64,000 bases of DNA from NORP240 sp046047495 (GTDB lineage Bacteria; Pseudomonadota; Gammaproteobacteria; Pseudomonadales; Pseudohongiellaceae), in the NCBI GenBank assembly GCA_046047495.1, contig JBJOHV010000089.1, positions 33,055-97,054 of the forward strand, read 5' to 3'. Below, in pieces: positions 10,119 to 19,414 of this stretch. The notes below the pieces were generated by a model that was not told the origin of the DNA, made no database searches, and worked only from the letters and a program-made list of their open reading frames with translations. A program made the translations under genes and the position numbers. Every line of letters starts with the position of its first letter. The first letter of the stretch is position 1.

Positions 10119-11051
10119 TCATTCCGGTTGCAGCACCAGCTCGATGCGCTCGTCGCACCCGTCGGCACCACACAGCGGTGCCAGCGGCCCCAGACCCCGC
10201 GCCCCGATCTGCTCGTCGGCAACACCGGCGGCCACCAGGGCATCGCGCACATTGTCCGCCCGCTGCTGTGAGCGAGCCAGCAGGCGCTCCAGCGGGGCGG
10301 CGCCACGCAGATGGGCGACGACGATGACATTCACCTGGGGATTGTCCAGCAGCATGGGCACGATGGCCGCCAGCGGCTCACTGGCCAGCAATTCGTCGTT
10401 GTCATTAAAAAGAAGACCTGGCACCACCAACGCGCCGTGCTGTTGCAGATCAATGAGCAGATCATGAATGGGCTGCACGCCCGCTGCGTCGGTCTCGACG
10501 ATTTCGGCGTGTGCATAGATGCGCCGGTTGGCGCGGGTGACCACGTACAATGCCAGGTAGCGAGTGGTACCCTGCGGCCCTTCGATGGCAGCAGCCAGGT
10601 AATACTGGCTGCGTTCCGGACCGTACAGGATGCGGTTGTCGAACACGTCGTTGGCCCAGTAGTTGCTGTTGCCACACTCCCGCCCCGCACAGGTGAACAG
10701 AACCGTGAACCCTCCCGCCCGCACCTGATCGTCGAAGAACCCGAAGACATCAGCGCCGGCGAACGACTCGGGCACCTCGTAGGTGATGCGGGTCACCAGC
10801 CCCCGCAAGCGCCGCGATTCCTCGGGTGACACCCGGCCCGCTGCGCGGATCATGGGTCCCAGCACCAGCTCATAGTTGATGCTGGCCTGTTGGCGATAGT
10901 CAACAATGAACGAGCTGTTGAAGCGTTGCAGCAGGGGGTGGTCCGCCGCGCCGCTGACGTCGCCGCCCTGCTGGGCAAGAACCCCGGATGCCCAGGACAG
11001 GCTCAACAATAAAACCAGTAATGGAATTCTGACGATGGTGGGATTATTCAC
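10119..11051 (-). CDS. exported DUF4892-family protein with OmpA-like C-terminus
   Basis: The 310-residue protein has a signal peptide (residues 1-26, ending VLA-QQ). A DUF4892-type domain follows, starting at ADHPLLQRFNSSFIVDY. The C-terminal third (NVIVVAHLRGAAPLERLLARSQQRADNVRDAL onward, cited here by its ends) resembles the peptidoglycan-binding OmpA/MotB fold with the usual repeated Arg/Asp positions. The role is unknown; by its parts it would be a periplasmic cell-wall-associated protein. It starts with GTG, overlapping the sixA stop by four bases, so the two are translationally coupled. Confidence 0.75.
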   Translation of the reverse strand: MNNPTIVRIPLLVLLLSLSWASGVLAQQGGDVSGAADHPLLQRFNSSFIVDYRQQASINYELVLGPMIRAAGRVSPEESRRLRGLVTRITYEVPESFAGADVFGFFDDQVRAGGFTVLFTCAGRECGNSNYWANDVFDNRILYGPERSQYYLAAAIEGPQGTTRYLALYVVTRANRRIYAHAEIVETDAAGVQPIHDLLIDLQQHGALVVPGLLFNDNDELLASEPLAAIVPMLLDNPQVNVIVVAHLRGAAPLERLLARSQQRADNVRDALVAAGVADEQIGARGLGPLAPLCGADGCDERIELVLQPE

Positions 11052-11518
11052 GCCTGCCTTGTGGGAGTGATGGTGTACAGAAGTTCGCCGAAGCCGGGTA
11101 TGGCCTCTTCCAATGAGATACAGACCAGCTCACTGGTACCCATATTGCGACCGGTCTCGGTGATACCGTCCAGCATCAGCGACATGAGACTGGTCAGACA
11201 GGGATTGTGTCCCACCAGCAGCAGATGTTGAACCCGGGAATTGCCCACGGCATCCAGCAGCTTGTACACATCCCCGTCGGGCTTAAGCAGATCATTGATT
11301 TCAAACCGCAGGGTGGTGAATCCGGCCCGCAGGGTGGCGGCCGTCTGCCGTGCCCGCTCCAGGGGGCTCATCATGGCCTTGTCGATCAGAGGTGCCCGGG
11401 CCAGAAACTTGGCAGCCACGTCGCGGCTTTCCAGCACGCCGTTGCGGGTCAGCACCCGCTCGGCATCGGTTTTGGCCTTGGCTTCCGCTTCACCGTGTCG
11501 AAAAAGATAAACAAGCAT
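11048..11518 (-). CDS. sixA: phosphohistidine phosphatase SixA
   Basis: Histidine-phosphatase-superfamily enzyme; the E. coli protein removes phosphate from Hpt domains and from NPr of the nitrogen PTS. The 156 residues begin MLVYLFRHGEAEA with the nucleophilic His at 8. SPLERARQTA (the R-binding loop) and the second catalytic His in LLLVGHNPCL are present. Given the Hpt domain of the hybrid kinase further along the window, such a phosphatase could be relevant, but no direct link is shown. The gene sits between DUF4389 and DUF4892 genes. Confidence 0.88.
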   Translation of the reverse strand: MLVYLFRHGEAEAKAKTDAERVLTRNGVLESRDVAAKFLARAPLIDKAMMSPLERARQTAATLRAGFTTLRFEINDLLKPDGDVYKLLDAVGNSRVQHLLLVGHNPCLTSLMSLMLDGITETGRNMGTSELVCISLEEAIPGFGELLYTITPTRQA

Positions 11519-11541
11519 GGGTTCGGCTTCCTGTCATGGGC

Positions 11542-12000
11542 TCAGGCGTCGGTGGCGCCGCTTTCCGGGTCGGCTGCCGGTGCCGCCTTCTTGCGGGTGG
11601 AGGGTTTACGGGGTGTTTTGCGGGATGTGGATGCGGATTCCGCACTGGCTTCCGGGGCACTGTCAGCAGTCGGGTCGGGTGCTGATTCCGGACTGTCATC
11701 CGCCGGTGGTGCAGCCTCCACCTCCGGAAACGGTGCAAACGGAAATGGCCGCTCTTCGGAGTTGTAGGTGATGAACCGCAGCAACTGGGTGACGTAATCG
11801 GTCAGCGCCTTGCCCAGGCGGCGCAGATTGCCATTGTCGCTGCCGGAAAAAATGGCGAAAAGGACCTGGGTCGCCGTCAGCACCATGATCACGACACCCA
11901 CCACGTACAGAATGACGCAGAAGCCCAGCATGAACAGGATGCGCAGCCAGGTGGAAGGCGTCTTGACGTGTTGCACCACTTCATCGAATTGATCTGACAT
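11542..12000 (-). CDS. DUF4389 membrane protein
   Basis: The 152-residue protein has one or two closely spaced membrane helices (residues about 18-50: WLRILFMLGFCVILYVVG and following), the conserved LTDYVTQLLRFITYNSEERPF segment that defines DUF4389, and a variable C-terminus. That tail is acidic and then Lys/Pro/Ala-rich (KTPRKPSTRKK) and is likely cytoplasmic and disordered. The function is unknown. It lies two bases upstream of... the gpsA stop on the same strand, meaning gpsA is transcribed first, and is followed by sixA; this neighbourhood is conserved in pseudomonads. Confidence 0.8.
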   Translation of the reverse strand: MSDQFDEVVQHVKTPSTWLRILFMLGFCVILYVVGVVIMVLTATQVLFAIFSGSDNGNLRRLGKALTDYVTQLLRFITYNSEERPFPFAPFPEVEAAPPADDSPESAPDPTADSAPEASAESASTSRKTPRKPSTRKKAAPAADPESGATDA

Positions 12001-12002
12001 GG

Positions 12003-13043
12003 CTACTCCTTTTGATGTAGTTGTTTGACATCCCCGGCGGCAAATTCCACGTCCAGCGCCTGCTCACTGAGCATCAGGGATGCAATGATATTGCTGATGG
12101 ACTCATGCCCGTAGATGACCCGGTAAAGGGCATTCACCAGCGGCATGTAGACTCCCAACTCGTCGGCTTTTTCCTTGACCTGTTTGAGCGTATTGATACC
12201 TTCGGCGGTCTGATCCACTTCCTTGATGGCGGCTTCCAGGGATTCACCCCGGCCCAGGGCGAGACCGACCCGGTAGTTGCGGCTCAAGGGGGTTGAGCAG
12301 GTCACCACCAAATCCCCCACCCCCGCCAGCCCCATGAATGTCATGGGATCGGCCCCCAATTCCCGGCCGAAGCGGGCCATTTCCGTCAGGCTACGGGTCA
12401 CCAGCATGCTGTTGGTGTTATAACCCATGCCCAGCGCCGCGGCCATACCGGCAATGATGGCATAGATGTTCTTCAGTGACCCCCCCAGCTCCACCCCGAA
12501 ACAATCGTCATTGGTATAGACCCGGAAGTACTGGCAGCCCAGTACCTCCTTGACCGCCTCCCGAACCGCGCCGTGGGAACTGGCGATAACGGTGGCGCTG
12601 AGGAATTTCTGGGCGATCTCCTTGGCCAGATTGGGGCCGCTCAACACACCGACCCGCGCCCGGGGTGCCTCCTGCTCGAGTATCTGGCTCATCAACAGAA
12701 ACGTGCCGGCCTCGATGCCCTTGGTGCAGCTGATGAGCATGGCTTCGGCGCTGGCAAAGCGCAGCATGTCTTTCACCACTGCGCGGAACGAGTGGCTGGG
12801 CACGGCCACGAAGATGATGTCCGCCAGCCCTGCCGCCTGCTCCATGTCATGGGTGGCGATGACCCGGGAATGGAGGCGGTAGCCGGGCAGGTACTGGGGA
12901 TTCTCGTGCTGGGCGTTGACCTGCCGGGCCAGCTCCTCGCTGCGCATCCAGAACCTGACCTGGCAGCCGTTCTCGGCGGCAATATTGGCCAGCACGGTGC
13001 CGAAACTGCCGCCGCCCAATACGGCCACCTGTCTGTTGGTCAT
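12003..13043 (-). CDS. gpsA: NAD(P)H-dependent glycerol-3-phosphate dehydrogenase
   Basis: Cytosolic reduction of dihydroxyacetone phosphate to sn-glycerol-3-phosphate for phospholipid synthesis. The start at 13043 (MTNRQVAVLGGGSFGTVLAN) places the dinucleotide loop GGGSFG at residue 9 and gives 346 residues; 60 further in-frame codons upstream are unlike the family. Catalytic Lys is in LGGSLKNIYAI, and the TCSTPLSRN block is present. It heads the gpsA-DUF4389-sixA-DUF4892 run with gaps of a few bases. Confidence 0.96.
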   Translation of the reverse strand: MTNRQVAVLGGGSFGTVLANIAAENGCQVRFWMRSEELARQVNAQHENPQYLPGYRLHSRVIATHDMEQAAGLADIIFVAVPSHSFRAVVKDMLRFASAEAMLISCTKGIEAGTFLLMSQILEQEAPRARVGVLSGPNLAKEIAQKFLSATVIASSHGAVREAVKEVLGCQYFRVYTNDDCFGVELGGSLKNIYAIIAGMAAALGMGYNTNSMLVTRSLTEMARFGRELGADPMTFMGLAGVGDLVVTCSTPLSRNYRVGLALGRGESLEAAIKEVDQTAEGINTLKQVKEKADELGVYMPLVNALYRVIYGHESISNIIASLMLSEQALDVEFAAGDVKQLHQKE

Positions 13044-13131
13044 GCCTGCTATCCCCCGCCGCGCTGGTCTGACTCCGGCTGCCCCTTCAATGGAGGCGCC
13101 ATTATACTCACTGCCCCCGGCATCGCCAGCG

Positions 13132-13893
13132 TCAGGGAGACCGGAGTTTGCGGCCCACCCGCAATGCCAGTGGCCAGCGGATGGTCTGGCGGATGTGGGG
13201 ATCATCCCCGCCCCAGGCGGCACCCAGTTCCTCCATCACAAGCATGATCGGGTCCTGACCTTTGGCCTGCAGATATCGCTGGGTGGCCGACCAGGAGCGC
13301 AGATAGGCCAGCTGCTGGTCCAGAGTCCAATGCCGCTCCATGTGCAGGGCTGGCGCCGGCAGCTCCGGGTAGGGAAATTCCAGATTGGCATAACCCGACT
13401 CCACATGCAGCCGGTCGGGCGGCCAATGGGGGCCGAGGATGTCGGCATACAGGTAGTCGATCACCGGGTCCACCGCGGCATTGACCGACTGCCTGCCATA
13501 ACACCACACCGCCAGCACACCGTCAGTGCCCAGCGCCCGGTCGGCATTGGCATAAAAGGCGTCACGCTCCAGCCAGTGCAGGGCCTGGGCCACGGTCACC
13601 AGATCCACCTGACCCGCTTCGGCCAGCGGCTGTTCCGCCGGCTGACAGCGGTAGTCCACGGACTCATGGGGGGTGGCGGCCTGCAACTGGGCGGCACTGG
13701 CGTCGGTGGCGATGACCCGCTGAAAGTGGCGCGCCAGACCCAGTGCCGCCTGACCATTTCCGGTGGCACAGTCCCAGGCCAAACCGCGCCGGGGACTGAT
13801 ACCGGCCAGCCAGGTGAATAACTCCGGGGGATAATCCGGCCGCGCTGCGGCATAGATCTGCGCGTGTCCCGAAAAATGGTCTTTGAAACCCAT
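13132..13893 (-). CDS. class I SAM-dependent methyltransferase
   Basis: The 253-residue protein has the SAM-binding loop as LAWDCATGNGQAALGLA near residue 40, the acidic residue ending strand 2 in VIATDAS, and motif LVTVAQALHWL, typical of the methyltransferase type 11 family. N-terminal FKDHFSGHAQIYAAARPDYP is the usual opening of a subgroup found in bacteria and fungi with unknown substrate. It follows the RnfG-like gene by 15 bases and precedes gpsA by 88 bases, so it may be the last gene of the nuo transcript. No substrate can be named. Confidence 0.8.
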   Translation of the reverse strand: MGFKDHFSGHAQIYAAARPDYPPELFTWLAGISPRRGLAWDCATGNGQAALGLARHFQRVIATDASAAQLQAATPHESVDYRCQPAEQPLAEAGQVDLVTVAQALHWLERDAFYANADRALGTDGVLAVWCYGRQSVNAAVDPVIDYLYADILGPHWPPDRLHVESGYANLEFPYPELPAPALHMERHWTLDQQLAYLRSWSATQRYLQAKGQDPIMLVMEELGAAWGGDDPHIRQTIRWPLALRVGRKLRSP

Positions 13894-13908
13894 GCAGCCT
13901 CGTCTGTG

Positions 13909-14556
13909 TCAACCGCCTGCGGCAGCCATCAGGGCAATGCGGTTGGATTGAAAAAAGATCAGGGCGTCATAGATCTTGTCCGCCACCGACTTGGGTGTGA
14001 TGGAGGCACCCACGAATTGATCGTATTCCTGGTCAGCTCCGATTTTCTGCCAGCTGATGCGCCGGATGTCGCGCAAGGTATTGCCGGTGAATTCCCGCAT
14101 CCAGCGGGATTCGATGACATCCACGACGCCGTACAACTCATCGCCCTCCAGATCCCGGATCACCCGGGCCGCGCTGATGCGGCCGAACATGTCCACCGCA
14201 ACCAGCAGATCCACAAAACCGTTGAATCCGTCCTCCGCCGTGGCCGGCACCGCCACCGCCAGCACTTCATCACCGCGGCGCGCGATATAGGCCAGACGGT
14301 CCCGGCGCAGGCCCAACAGATCCTGATTGATCAGGCCCGGCTGGGCATTCCTGGCCGACAGCAGCACCGTGTCCAGCACCACATCATTGTCATAACCCAG
14401 GTCGGCAAAAAACTGGTGCAGATTGCGGCGATCGAAGTCGAGCCGCGCCGCCTGCACGGAAGGCCTGCTGAGCAGCACCATCACGATGCCCAGCAACAGG
14501 GCGGCTGTCAGCAGCAGGGTGGTGGATTGCCAGGGTTGCAGCTTGGGAAGAATCAT
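13909..14556 (-). CDS. RnfG-like FMN-binding membrane protein at the end of the nuo operon
   Basis: The 215-residue protein has one N-terminal membrane helix (residues 11-30) and a periplasmic FMN-binding domain like RnfG/RsxG/NqrC. Visible are ATAEDGFNGFVDLLVAVD (the usual DGYxGxIxLLV block) and, at 179-185, DQFVGAS followed by ITPKSV. In RnfG and NqrC the final residue of SGAT is the Thr that carries covalent FMN; here it is Ser185. The HxETPGLG motif of RnfG is replaced by RDLEGDELYG. No other rnf or nqr gene and no apbE is in the window. It starts 35 bases after nuoN; the ATG at 14556 has no clear ribosome site. Electron transfer linked to complex I or to a quinone pool is inference. Confidence 0.72.
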   Translation of the reverse strand: MILPKLQPWQSTTLLLTAALLLGIVMVLLSRPSVQAARLDFDRRNLHQFFADLGYDNDVVLDTVLLSARNAQPGLINQDLLGLRRDRLAYIARRGDEVLAVAVPATAEDGFNGFVDLLVAVDMFGRISAARVIRDLEGDELYGVVDVIESRWMREFTGNTLRDIRRISWQKIGADQEYDQFVGASITPKSVADKIYDALIFFQSNRIALMAAAGG

Positions 14557-14591
14557 CGGCCGGCGCCAGCAGTAAACACCGGCCCATGGTA

Positions 14592-16058
14592 TCAAATGCC
14601 GGCGGCCAGGGACTGCAGCAAATCCATCAGCAGGGAGGGGAAGATGCCCAGCAACAGCACCATGAACAGCAGGAAGCCCAACACCACATAGGTACCGATG
14701 CTGGCCCAACCGGCTATGCGGAAGTCGGACGTCACTGTGGCCGGCAACACCATGCGGTATATGACCCGCAAATAATAGTAAACGCCGATACCGCTGCCGA
14801 TCACCAGCAACAGCAGCAATGCCCATTGGGAACCCTGCACACCGGCCAGCACCACATAGAGTTTGCCGATGAAACCGGCTGTCAGGGGAATGCCGGCCAG
14901 GGACAGCAGCATGGTGGTCATCAGGGTCGCCAGCCAGGGCTCCCGCCAGAACAGACCCTGGTAATCGCCGATGAAGTCGAATTCCTTGACCCCGCTGGAT
15001 ACCGCCAGGGACACACCGAATGCCCCCAGGGACATGATGATGTAGGCCACCAGATAAAAGCCCACCGTCTCGATGCCCAGGGTGGAGGTGGCGCTATTGG
15101 CAGTGATCACCGCCACCAGCAGATAACCCATGTGGGCGATGGAGGAATAGGCCAGCAGGCGCTTGAGGTTGTCCTGCACCAGGGCCAGCAGATTGCCCGC
15201 CACCATGGATACCGCCGCCAGCAGGTACAGCACGGTGATCACCGGTGTAAGCGCCAGAGCGCCGGTGTCCAGCAGCAGACGCAGCAACAGCACCGCCATG
15301 GCGGCCTTGCCGGTGGTGGCCAGGAACGCGGTGGCCGGCAGCGGAGCACCCTCGTAGACATCCGGGGTCCAGATATGGAAAGGCGCCAGGGATAACTTGA
15401 ACGCCATGCCGGCCAGGATCAGGGTAAAAGCCAGGCCCGTATAGGCCGTCCCCGCAACGCCTCCGGTGTCAGCCAGCTGCAACTCAGTAAAGGAGAGGCT
15501 GCCGCTGTGGGCGTACAACAGGGCCACGCCGAACAGGAACAGCGCCGATGCCACCGCCGACAACACCAGGTATTTGATACCGGCCTCCAGGGGGAATTTG
15601 GCCGCCTGTTTGCTGTGCAGCGGGTAGGCCACCATGGCATACAGGGAAATGCTGAGGGTCTCCATACCCAGGAAGGCGCTGATGAAGTGATTGCTGCTCA
15701 CCATTACCATGGCGCCGACCGTGGCGATGGTCAACAGCAGATAGAATTCCTCCACCTGATCCTGCAGCCGCCTCAGATAGGGGTAGCTGAACACGGCAAT
15801 GAAGCCGGCGACACTCAGTAGCAGCAGACTGAAAAACCAGCTCATGCCGTCCACGATCAACAGCGGTGTGACCTGTGTGCTCTCCCCTGTCCCCTGCCAC
15901 AGCAGGGCCAGTATGGCGAAGGCCATGCCGAAGATGGTGGCGGCACAGGTCAGGGTATGATTGCGCCGCGCGGCAATCAGCAGCATCAGCACCACGGCCA
16001 CCGCCGCGGTCAGCAGCAGAGGCAGCAGGGTCAGCAGATCGGCGGCGGTCATCTGCAT
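14592..16058 (-). CDS. nuoN: NADH-quinone oxidoreductase subunit N
   Basis: Antiporter-like membrane subunit of complex I in the proton-pumping arm. The start at 16058 (MQMTAADLLTLLPLLL) overlaps the nuoM stop as ATGA and gives 488 residues with about 14 membrane helices. The conserved Lys-bearing helices are present (ITVLYLLAAVSMVAGNLLAL; MAFKLSLAPFHIWTPDVYEG). It is the last canonical nuo gene. Confidence 0.95.
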   Translation of the reverse strand: MQMTAADLLTLLPLLLTAAVAVVLMLLIAARRNHTLTCAATIFGMAFAILALLWQGTGESTQVTPLLIVDGMSWFFSLLLLSVAGFIAVFSYPYLRRLQDQVEEFYLLLTIATVGAMVMVSSNHFISAFLGMETLSISLYAMVAYPLHSKQAAKFPLEAGIKYLVLSAVASALFLFGVALLYAHSGSLSFTELQLADTGGVAGTAYTGLAFTLILAGMAFKLSLAPFHIWTPDVYEGAPLPATAFLATTGKAAMAVLLLRLLLDTGALALTPVITVLYLLAAVSMVAGNLLALVQDNLKRLLAYSSIAHMGYLLVAVITANSATSTLGIETVGFYLVAYIIMSLGAFGVSLAVSSGVKEFDFIGDYQGLFWREPWLATLMTTMLLSLAGIPLTAGFIGKLYVVLAGVQGSQWALLLLLVIGSGIGVYYYLRVIYRMVLPATVTSDFRIAGWASIGTYVVLGFLLFMVLLLGIFPSLLMDLLQSLAAGI

Positions 16059-17548
16059 CAGGGTTGCACTCCGGGCAGCAGGGTCTGGAGGGTCTGGGCC
16101 GACAGGGCCAGGAAGGACTGGGGATACATGCCCATCCACACCAGGCCCACCATCATGGCGCCGTAATACAGCAGTTCGCGGCGATTCAGGTCAGTGAGCT
16201 GGCCGCTTTCGAATCCCACGCTGTGCCAGGCGCCCTGGAACACCTTCTGCAACACCCACAGGGAATAGACGGCCGCCAGCACCAGCCCCAGGGCCGCCAC
16301 GATGGTCAGCGCGTGATTGGCCTGGAAGGCTCCGATCAGGGCCAGGAATTCTCCGACGAAATTGCCCAGGCCCGGCATGCCCAGGGCCGCCACCGAGAAG
16401 AACAGCGCGGTCACCGCCATCAACGGCGCCACCGACCAGAACCCGCCCATGTGCGCCATGTTACGGGTGTGGATGCGGTGCTGCAGGCCGCCGGCCAGCA
16501 TGAACAGGGCCGCCGCACTGAGGCCGTGGGCCAGCATGGTCATCACGGCCCCCTGCACCGCCTGGACATTCCAGGCGAATATGCCGAGCATTACAAATCC
16601 CATATGGCTGACGCTGGTATAGGCGATCAGCCGCTTGATGTCGGTCTGGGCAAAGGCCACCTTGGCGCAGTACACGATGCTGATGGCCGCCAGGGTCATG
16701 GCAACGGGCGCGAACTGGGCCGCCGCATTGGGAAACAGCGGCAGGGTGAATCGCAGCAGTCCGTAGGCGCCGGTTTTCAGCAGGACTCCGGCCAGGATCA
16801 CACTGCCGGGCGTGGGTGCCTGGCTGTGGGCATCGGGCAGCCAGGCATGCAGGGGCACCGAAGGCAGCTTGGTGGCGAAGGCCAGGAAGAAGCCCAGCAT
16901 CACCACCATTTCCAGTTGCGGGCCGAGGCGCACATTGAACAGGGCGAAGTAATCGAAACTGAAGCGGCCGAACTGCACATAGTGCACATAGGCCAGTACA
17001 CCGATGGCGATCAGCATCAGCAACCCGGTCACCTGGGTAAAGATGAAAAATTTCATGGCCGCATAATTCTTGTTCTCATGGCCCCAGATGGCGATGATCA
17101 GGTACATGGGGACCAGCATCACTTCCCAGAAGAAAAAGAACAGCAACAGGTCCAGTGCCATGAACACACCCAGCACTCCCGCCAGTGTCCACAGCATATT
17201 GAAATAGAAGAAGCCGGGGCGCTCGGTGATCTCGTCCCAGGCGGCGCCCAGGGCCATGATGCCGAGGAAACCGGTGAGCAGCAGCATGAGCAGACCGAGG
17301 CCGTCCACCCCCAGCTGGAAATCCACGCCCAGGCGCGGCATCCAGGCCACCTTCACATGGGCCAGCCATTGGCCCTGGGCGCCGGCGAGGCTGTGGGGCT
17401 CGGCGGCCAGCAGGGTCAGCATCAACAACAGGTCGATGATCAGGGTCAGCCCGGTGATGATGCGGGGCAGACGGCTGTCCACGTACTCCGACAACCAGGC
17501 GGCAATGCCACCGACGAACAGCAGGGTGATGAGCAACACCAGGATCAC
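16058..17548 (-). CDS. nuoM: NADH-quinone oxidoreductase subunit M
   Basis: Second Mrp-antiporter-like subunit of complex I. The 496 residues form about 14 membrane helices. They include the conserved Glu helix (FFFFWEVMLVPMYLII), FATKLPSVPLHAWLPDAHSQ with its pump Lys, and LKTGAYGLLRF. The start is GTG at 17548, overlapping the nuoL stop by four bases (GTGA), a less usual start inside this operon. Confidence 0.96.
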   Translation of the reverse strand: MILVLLITLLFVGGIAAWLSEYVDSRLPRIITGLTLIIDLLLMLTLLAAEPHSLAGAQGQWLAHVKVAWMPRLGVDFQLGVDGLGLLMLLLTGFLGIMALGAAWDEITERPGFFYFNMLWTLAGVLGVFMALDLLLFFFFWEVMLVPMYLIIAIWGHENKNYAAMKFFIFTQVTGLLMLIAIGVLAYVHYVQFGRFSFDYFALFNVRLGPQLEMVVMLGFFLAFATKLPSVPLHAWLPDAHSQAPTPGSVILAGVLLKTGAYGLLRFTLPLFPNAAAQFAPVAMTLAAISIVYCAKVAFAQTDIKRLIAYTSVSHMGFVMLGIFAWNVQAVQGAVMTMLAHGLSAAALFMLAGGLQHRIHTRNMAHMGGFWSVAPLMAVTALFFSVAALGMPGLGNFVGEFLALIGAFQANHALTIVAALGLVLAAVYSLWVLQKVFQGAWHSVGFESGQLTDLNRRELLYYGAMMVGLVWMGMYPQSFLALSAQTLQTLLPGVQP

Positions 17549-19407
17549 AGCAACACCCCCAGGGCGATGATGATCACCAGGCCGCCGGCCACCGATACCG
17601 CATACCAGCGCAACTGACCGGTCTGGGTTCGCACCAGCAGGCGGTTGCCCGTGGCCACGATCTCCACCACGGCGCCGTAAAATTGATCCACCAGATCCCG
17701 GTGATTGATGCGGGCCAGGGCCAGGAAGGGGCGCACGAATACCCGGTCATACAGCCTGTCCATGCCCCAGCCGCTGAACCAGAATCGGTGCAGGGCCGCG
17801 CCGATGCCGCCGGCCGTGAGCTTGGCCACATCGATGCGACGGGCCAGGAAGCACAGATAGGCGACACCGATGCCCAGCAGGGGCACCAGGATCATCAAAC
17901 CGTGAATGAGTGTGCTGACGTGATGCTCCTCATGAACCTCTCCGTGGGCGAACACGGCATCCACCGGAATATGGATATAGCCGGCGGTAAGGGCGCCGAT
18001 CATCAGCAACACCAGTGGCAGGGTCATGTTGAGACCCTTCACCTCATGCACGGGATGGTGAGGATCGCCGTGGGCGGCAGACGGCCCGAAGAACACCATG
18101 AACAGCAGACGGAACGTGTAGATGGCGGTGAGGAATGCCCCCAGCACACCGCCCAGCCAGATCCAGGTGCCCGCCCCGCCCAGGGCAAGGGCGGACAGCA
18201 GGATCTCGTCCTTGCTGAAGTAACCCGAGGTGAACGGCAAGGCGGTCAGGGCGGCGCTGCCCACCACGAAGGACCAGAAGGAAACCGGCAGTGACTTGCG
18301 CAGGCCGCCCATTTTGAAAATATTCTGCTCATGGTGCAGGCTGAGGATCACGCTGCCGGCAGCCAAAAACAGCAGGGCCTTGAAGAAGGCGTGGGTCATG
18401 AGGTGGAAGATGGCGGCGGACCAGGCACCTACTCCCAGTCCGACAAACATGTAACCGATCTGGCTGATGGTGGAATAGGCCAGCACCCGCTTGATATCGC
18501 TCTGGGTCAGGGCGGTGAAGCCGGCCATCAGCAGGGTGGCCAGACCCACCCAGGCCACCAGCATCTGCACATCAGGTGCCAGTTCGAACAGTCCATGGGT
18601 GCGGGCGATGAGATAAACCCCGGCGGTCACCATGGTGGCAGCATGGATCAGGGCGCTGATGGGTGTGGGGCCGGCCATGGCATCGGGCAGCCAGGTCTGC
18701 AGCGGCAATTGGGCCGACTTGCCCACCGCCCCGCCCAGCAGCAAGAGGGTGACCGCCACGGCGATGCCGGAACCGGGTTGCCACTGCTCTTCAGCCGCCA
18801 CCAGCAGATCCTGGATATTCAGGGTGCCCAGATTGGCAAACAGCAGGAACAGGCCGATGGCCATGAAGGTGTCACCCACCCGGGTCACCACGAAGGCCTT
18901 GCGGGCCGCATAGCCGTTGTCAGGATTTTCGTACCAGAAACCGATCAACAGGTAGGAGCACAGCCCCACTCCCTCCCAGCCCAGGTACAGCAACACCAGA
19001 TTGTCCGCCATCACCAGCACCAGCATGCTGGCCACGAACAGGTTCATGTAACAGAAGAAACGGCCGTAGCCGGGGTCTCCAGCCATGTAGCCGGTGGCAT
19101 ACACATGGATGAGAAAACCGATGCCGCTGATCACCAGCATCATCACCACCGTGAGGCCGTCGATGTGGAAGGCGAAGTCCGCGACGAAATCACCGGCCGC
19201 CATCCAGGTCCACAGGTGCAGGCTGAAATGGGGCTCGCCGGATTGCAGGAAACTCAGGCTGGCCAGGGCCGCCACCAGAAAGGCCAGACCCACGGACCCG
19301 GCCCCCACCACCGCCACCGCAGTCTGGGACAGGCGGCCGGCGCTGAGCACCAGGATCAGGAACCCGGCGAGGGGCAGCAGCGGCAGAAGCCAGATGGATT
19401 CAAGCAT
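17545..19407 (-). CDS. nuoL: NADH-quinone oxidoreductase subunit L
   Basis: Distal pump subunit of complex I with the long lateral helix. At 620 residues it has the normal length. YLGWEGVGLCSYLLIGFWY (pump Glu), VGKSAQLPLQTWLPDAMAGP (pump Lys) and LIHAATMVTAGVYLIAR are plainly present, and the C-terminal horizontal helix and last membrane helix follow. It lies seven bases after nuoK. Confidence 0.97.
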   Translation of the reverse strand: MLESIWLLPLLPLAGFLILVLSAGRLSQTAVAVVGAGSVGLAFLVAALASLSFLQSGEPHFSLHLWTWMAAGDFVADFAFHIDGLTVVMMLVISGIGFLIHVYATGYMAGDPGYGRFFCYMNLFVASMLVLVMADNLVLLYLGWEGVGLCSYLLIGFWYENPDNGYAARKAFVVTRVGDTFMAIGLFLLFANLGTLNIQDLLVAAEEQWQPGSGIAVAVTLLLLGGAVGKSAQLPLQTWLPDAMAGPTPISALIHAATMVTAGVYLIARTHGLFELAPDVQMLVAWVGLATLLMAGFTALTQSDIKRVLAYSTISQIGYMFVGLGVGAWSAAIFHLMTHAFFKALLFLAAGSVILSLHHEQNIFKMGGLRKSLPVSFWSFVVGSAALTALPFTSGYFSKDEILLSALALGGAGTWIWLGGVLGAFLTAIYTFRLLFMVFFGPSAAHGDPHHPVHEVKGLNMTLPLVLLMIGALTAGYIHIPVDAVFAHGEVHEEHHVSTLIHGLMILVPLLGIGVAYLCFLARRIDVAKLTAGGIGAALHRFWFSGWGMDRLYDRVFVRPFLALARINHRDLVDQFYGAVVEIVATGNRLLVRTQTGQLRWYAVSVAGGLVIIIALGVLL

Positions 19408-19414
19408 GGCCCGG

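Noticed and set aside
15875..17617. Gln/His-rich open frame antisense to nuoM and nuoN
   Set aside because: Reverse-strand reading of Leu/Val-rich membrane helices gives Gln/His runs; not a gene.
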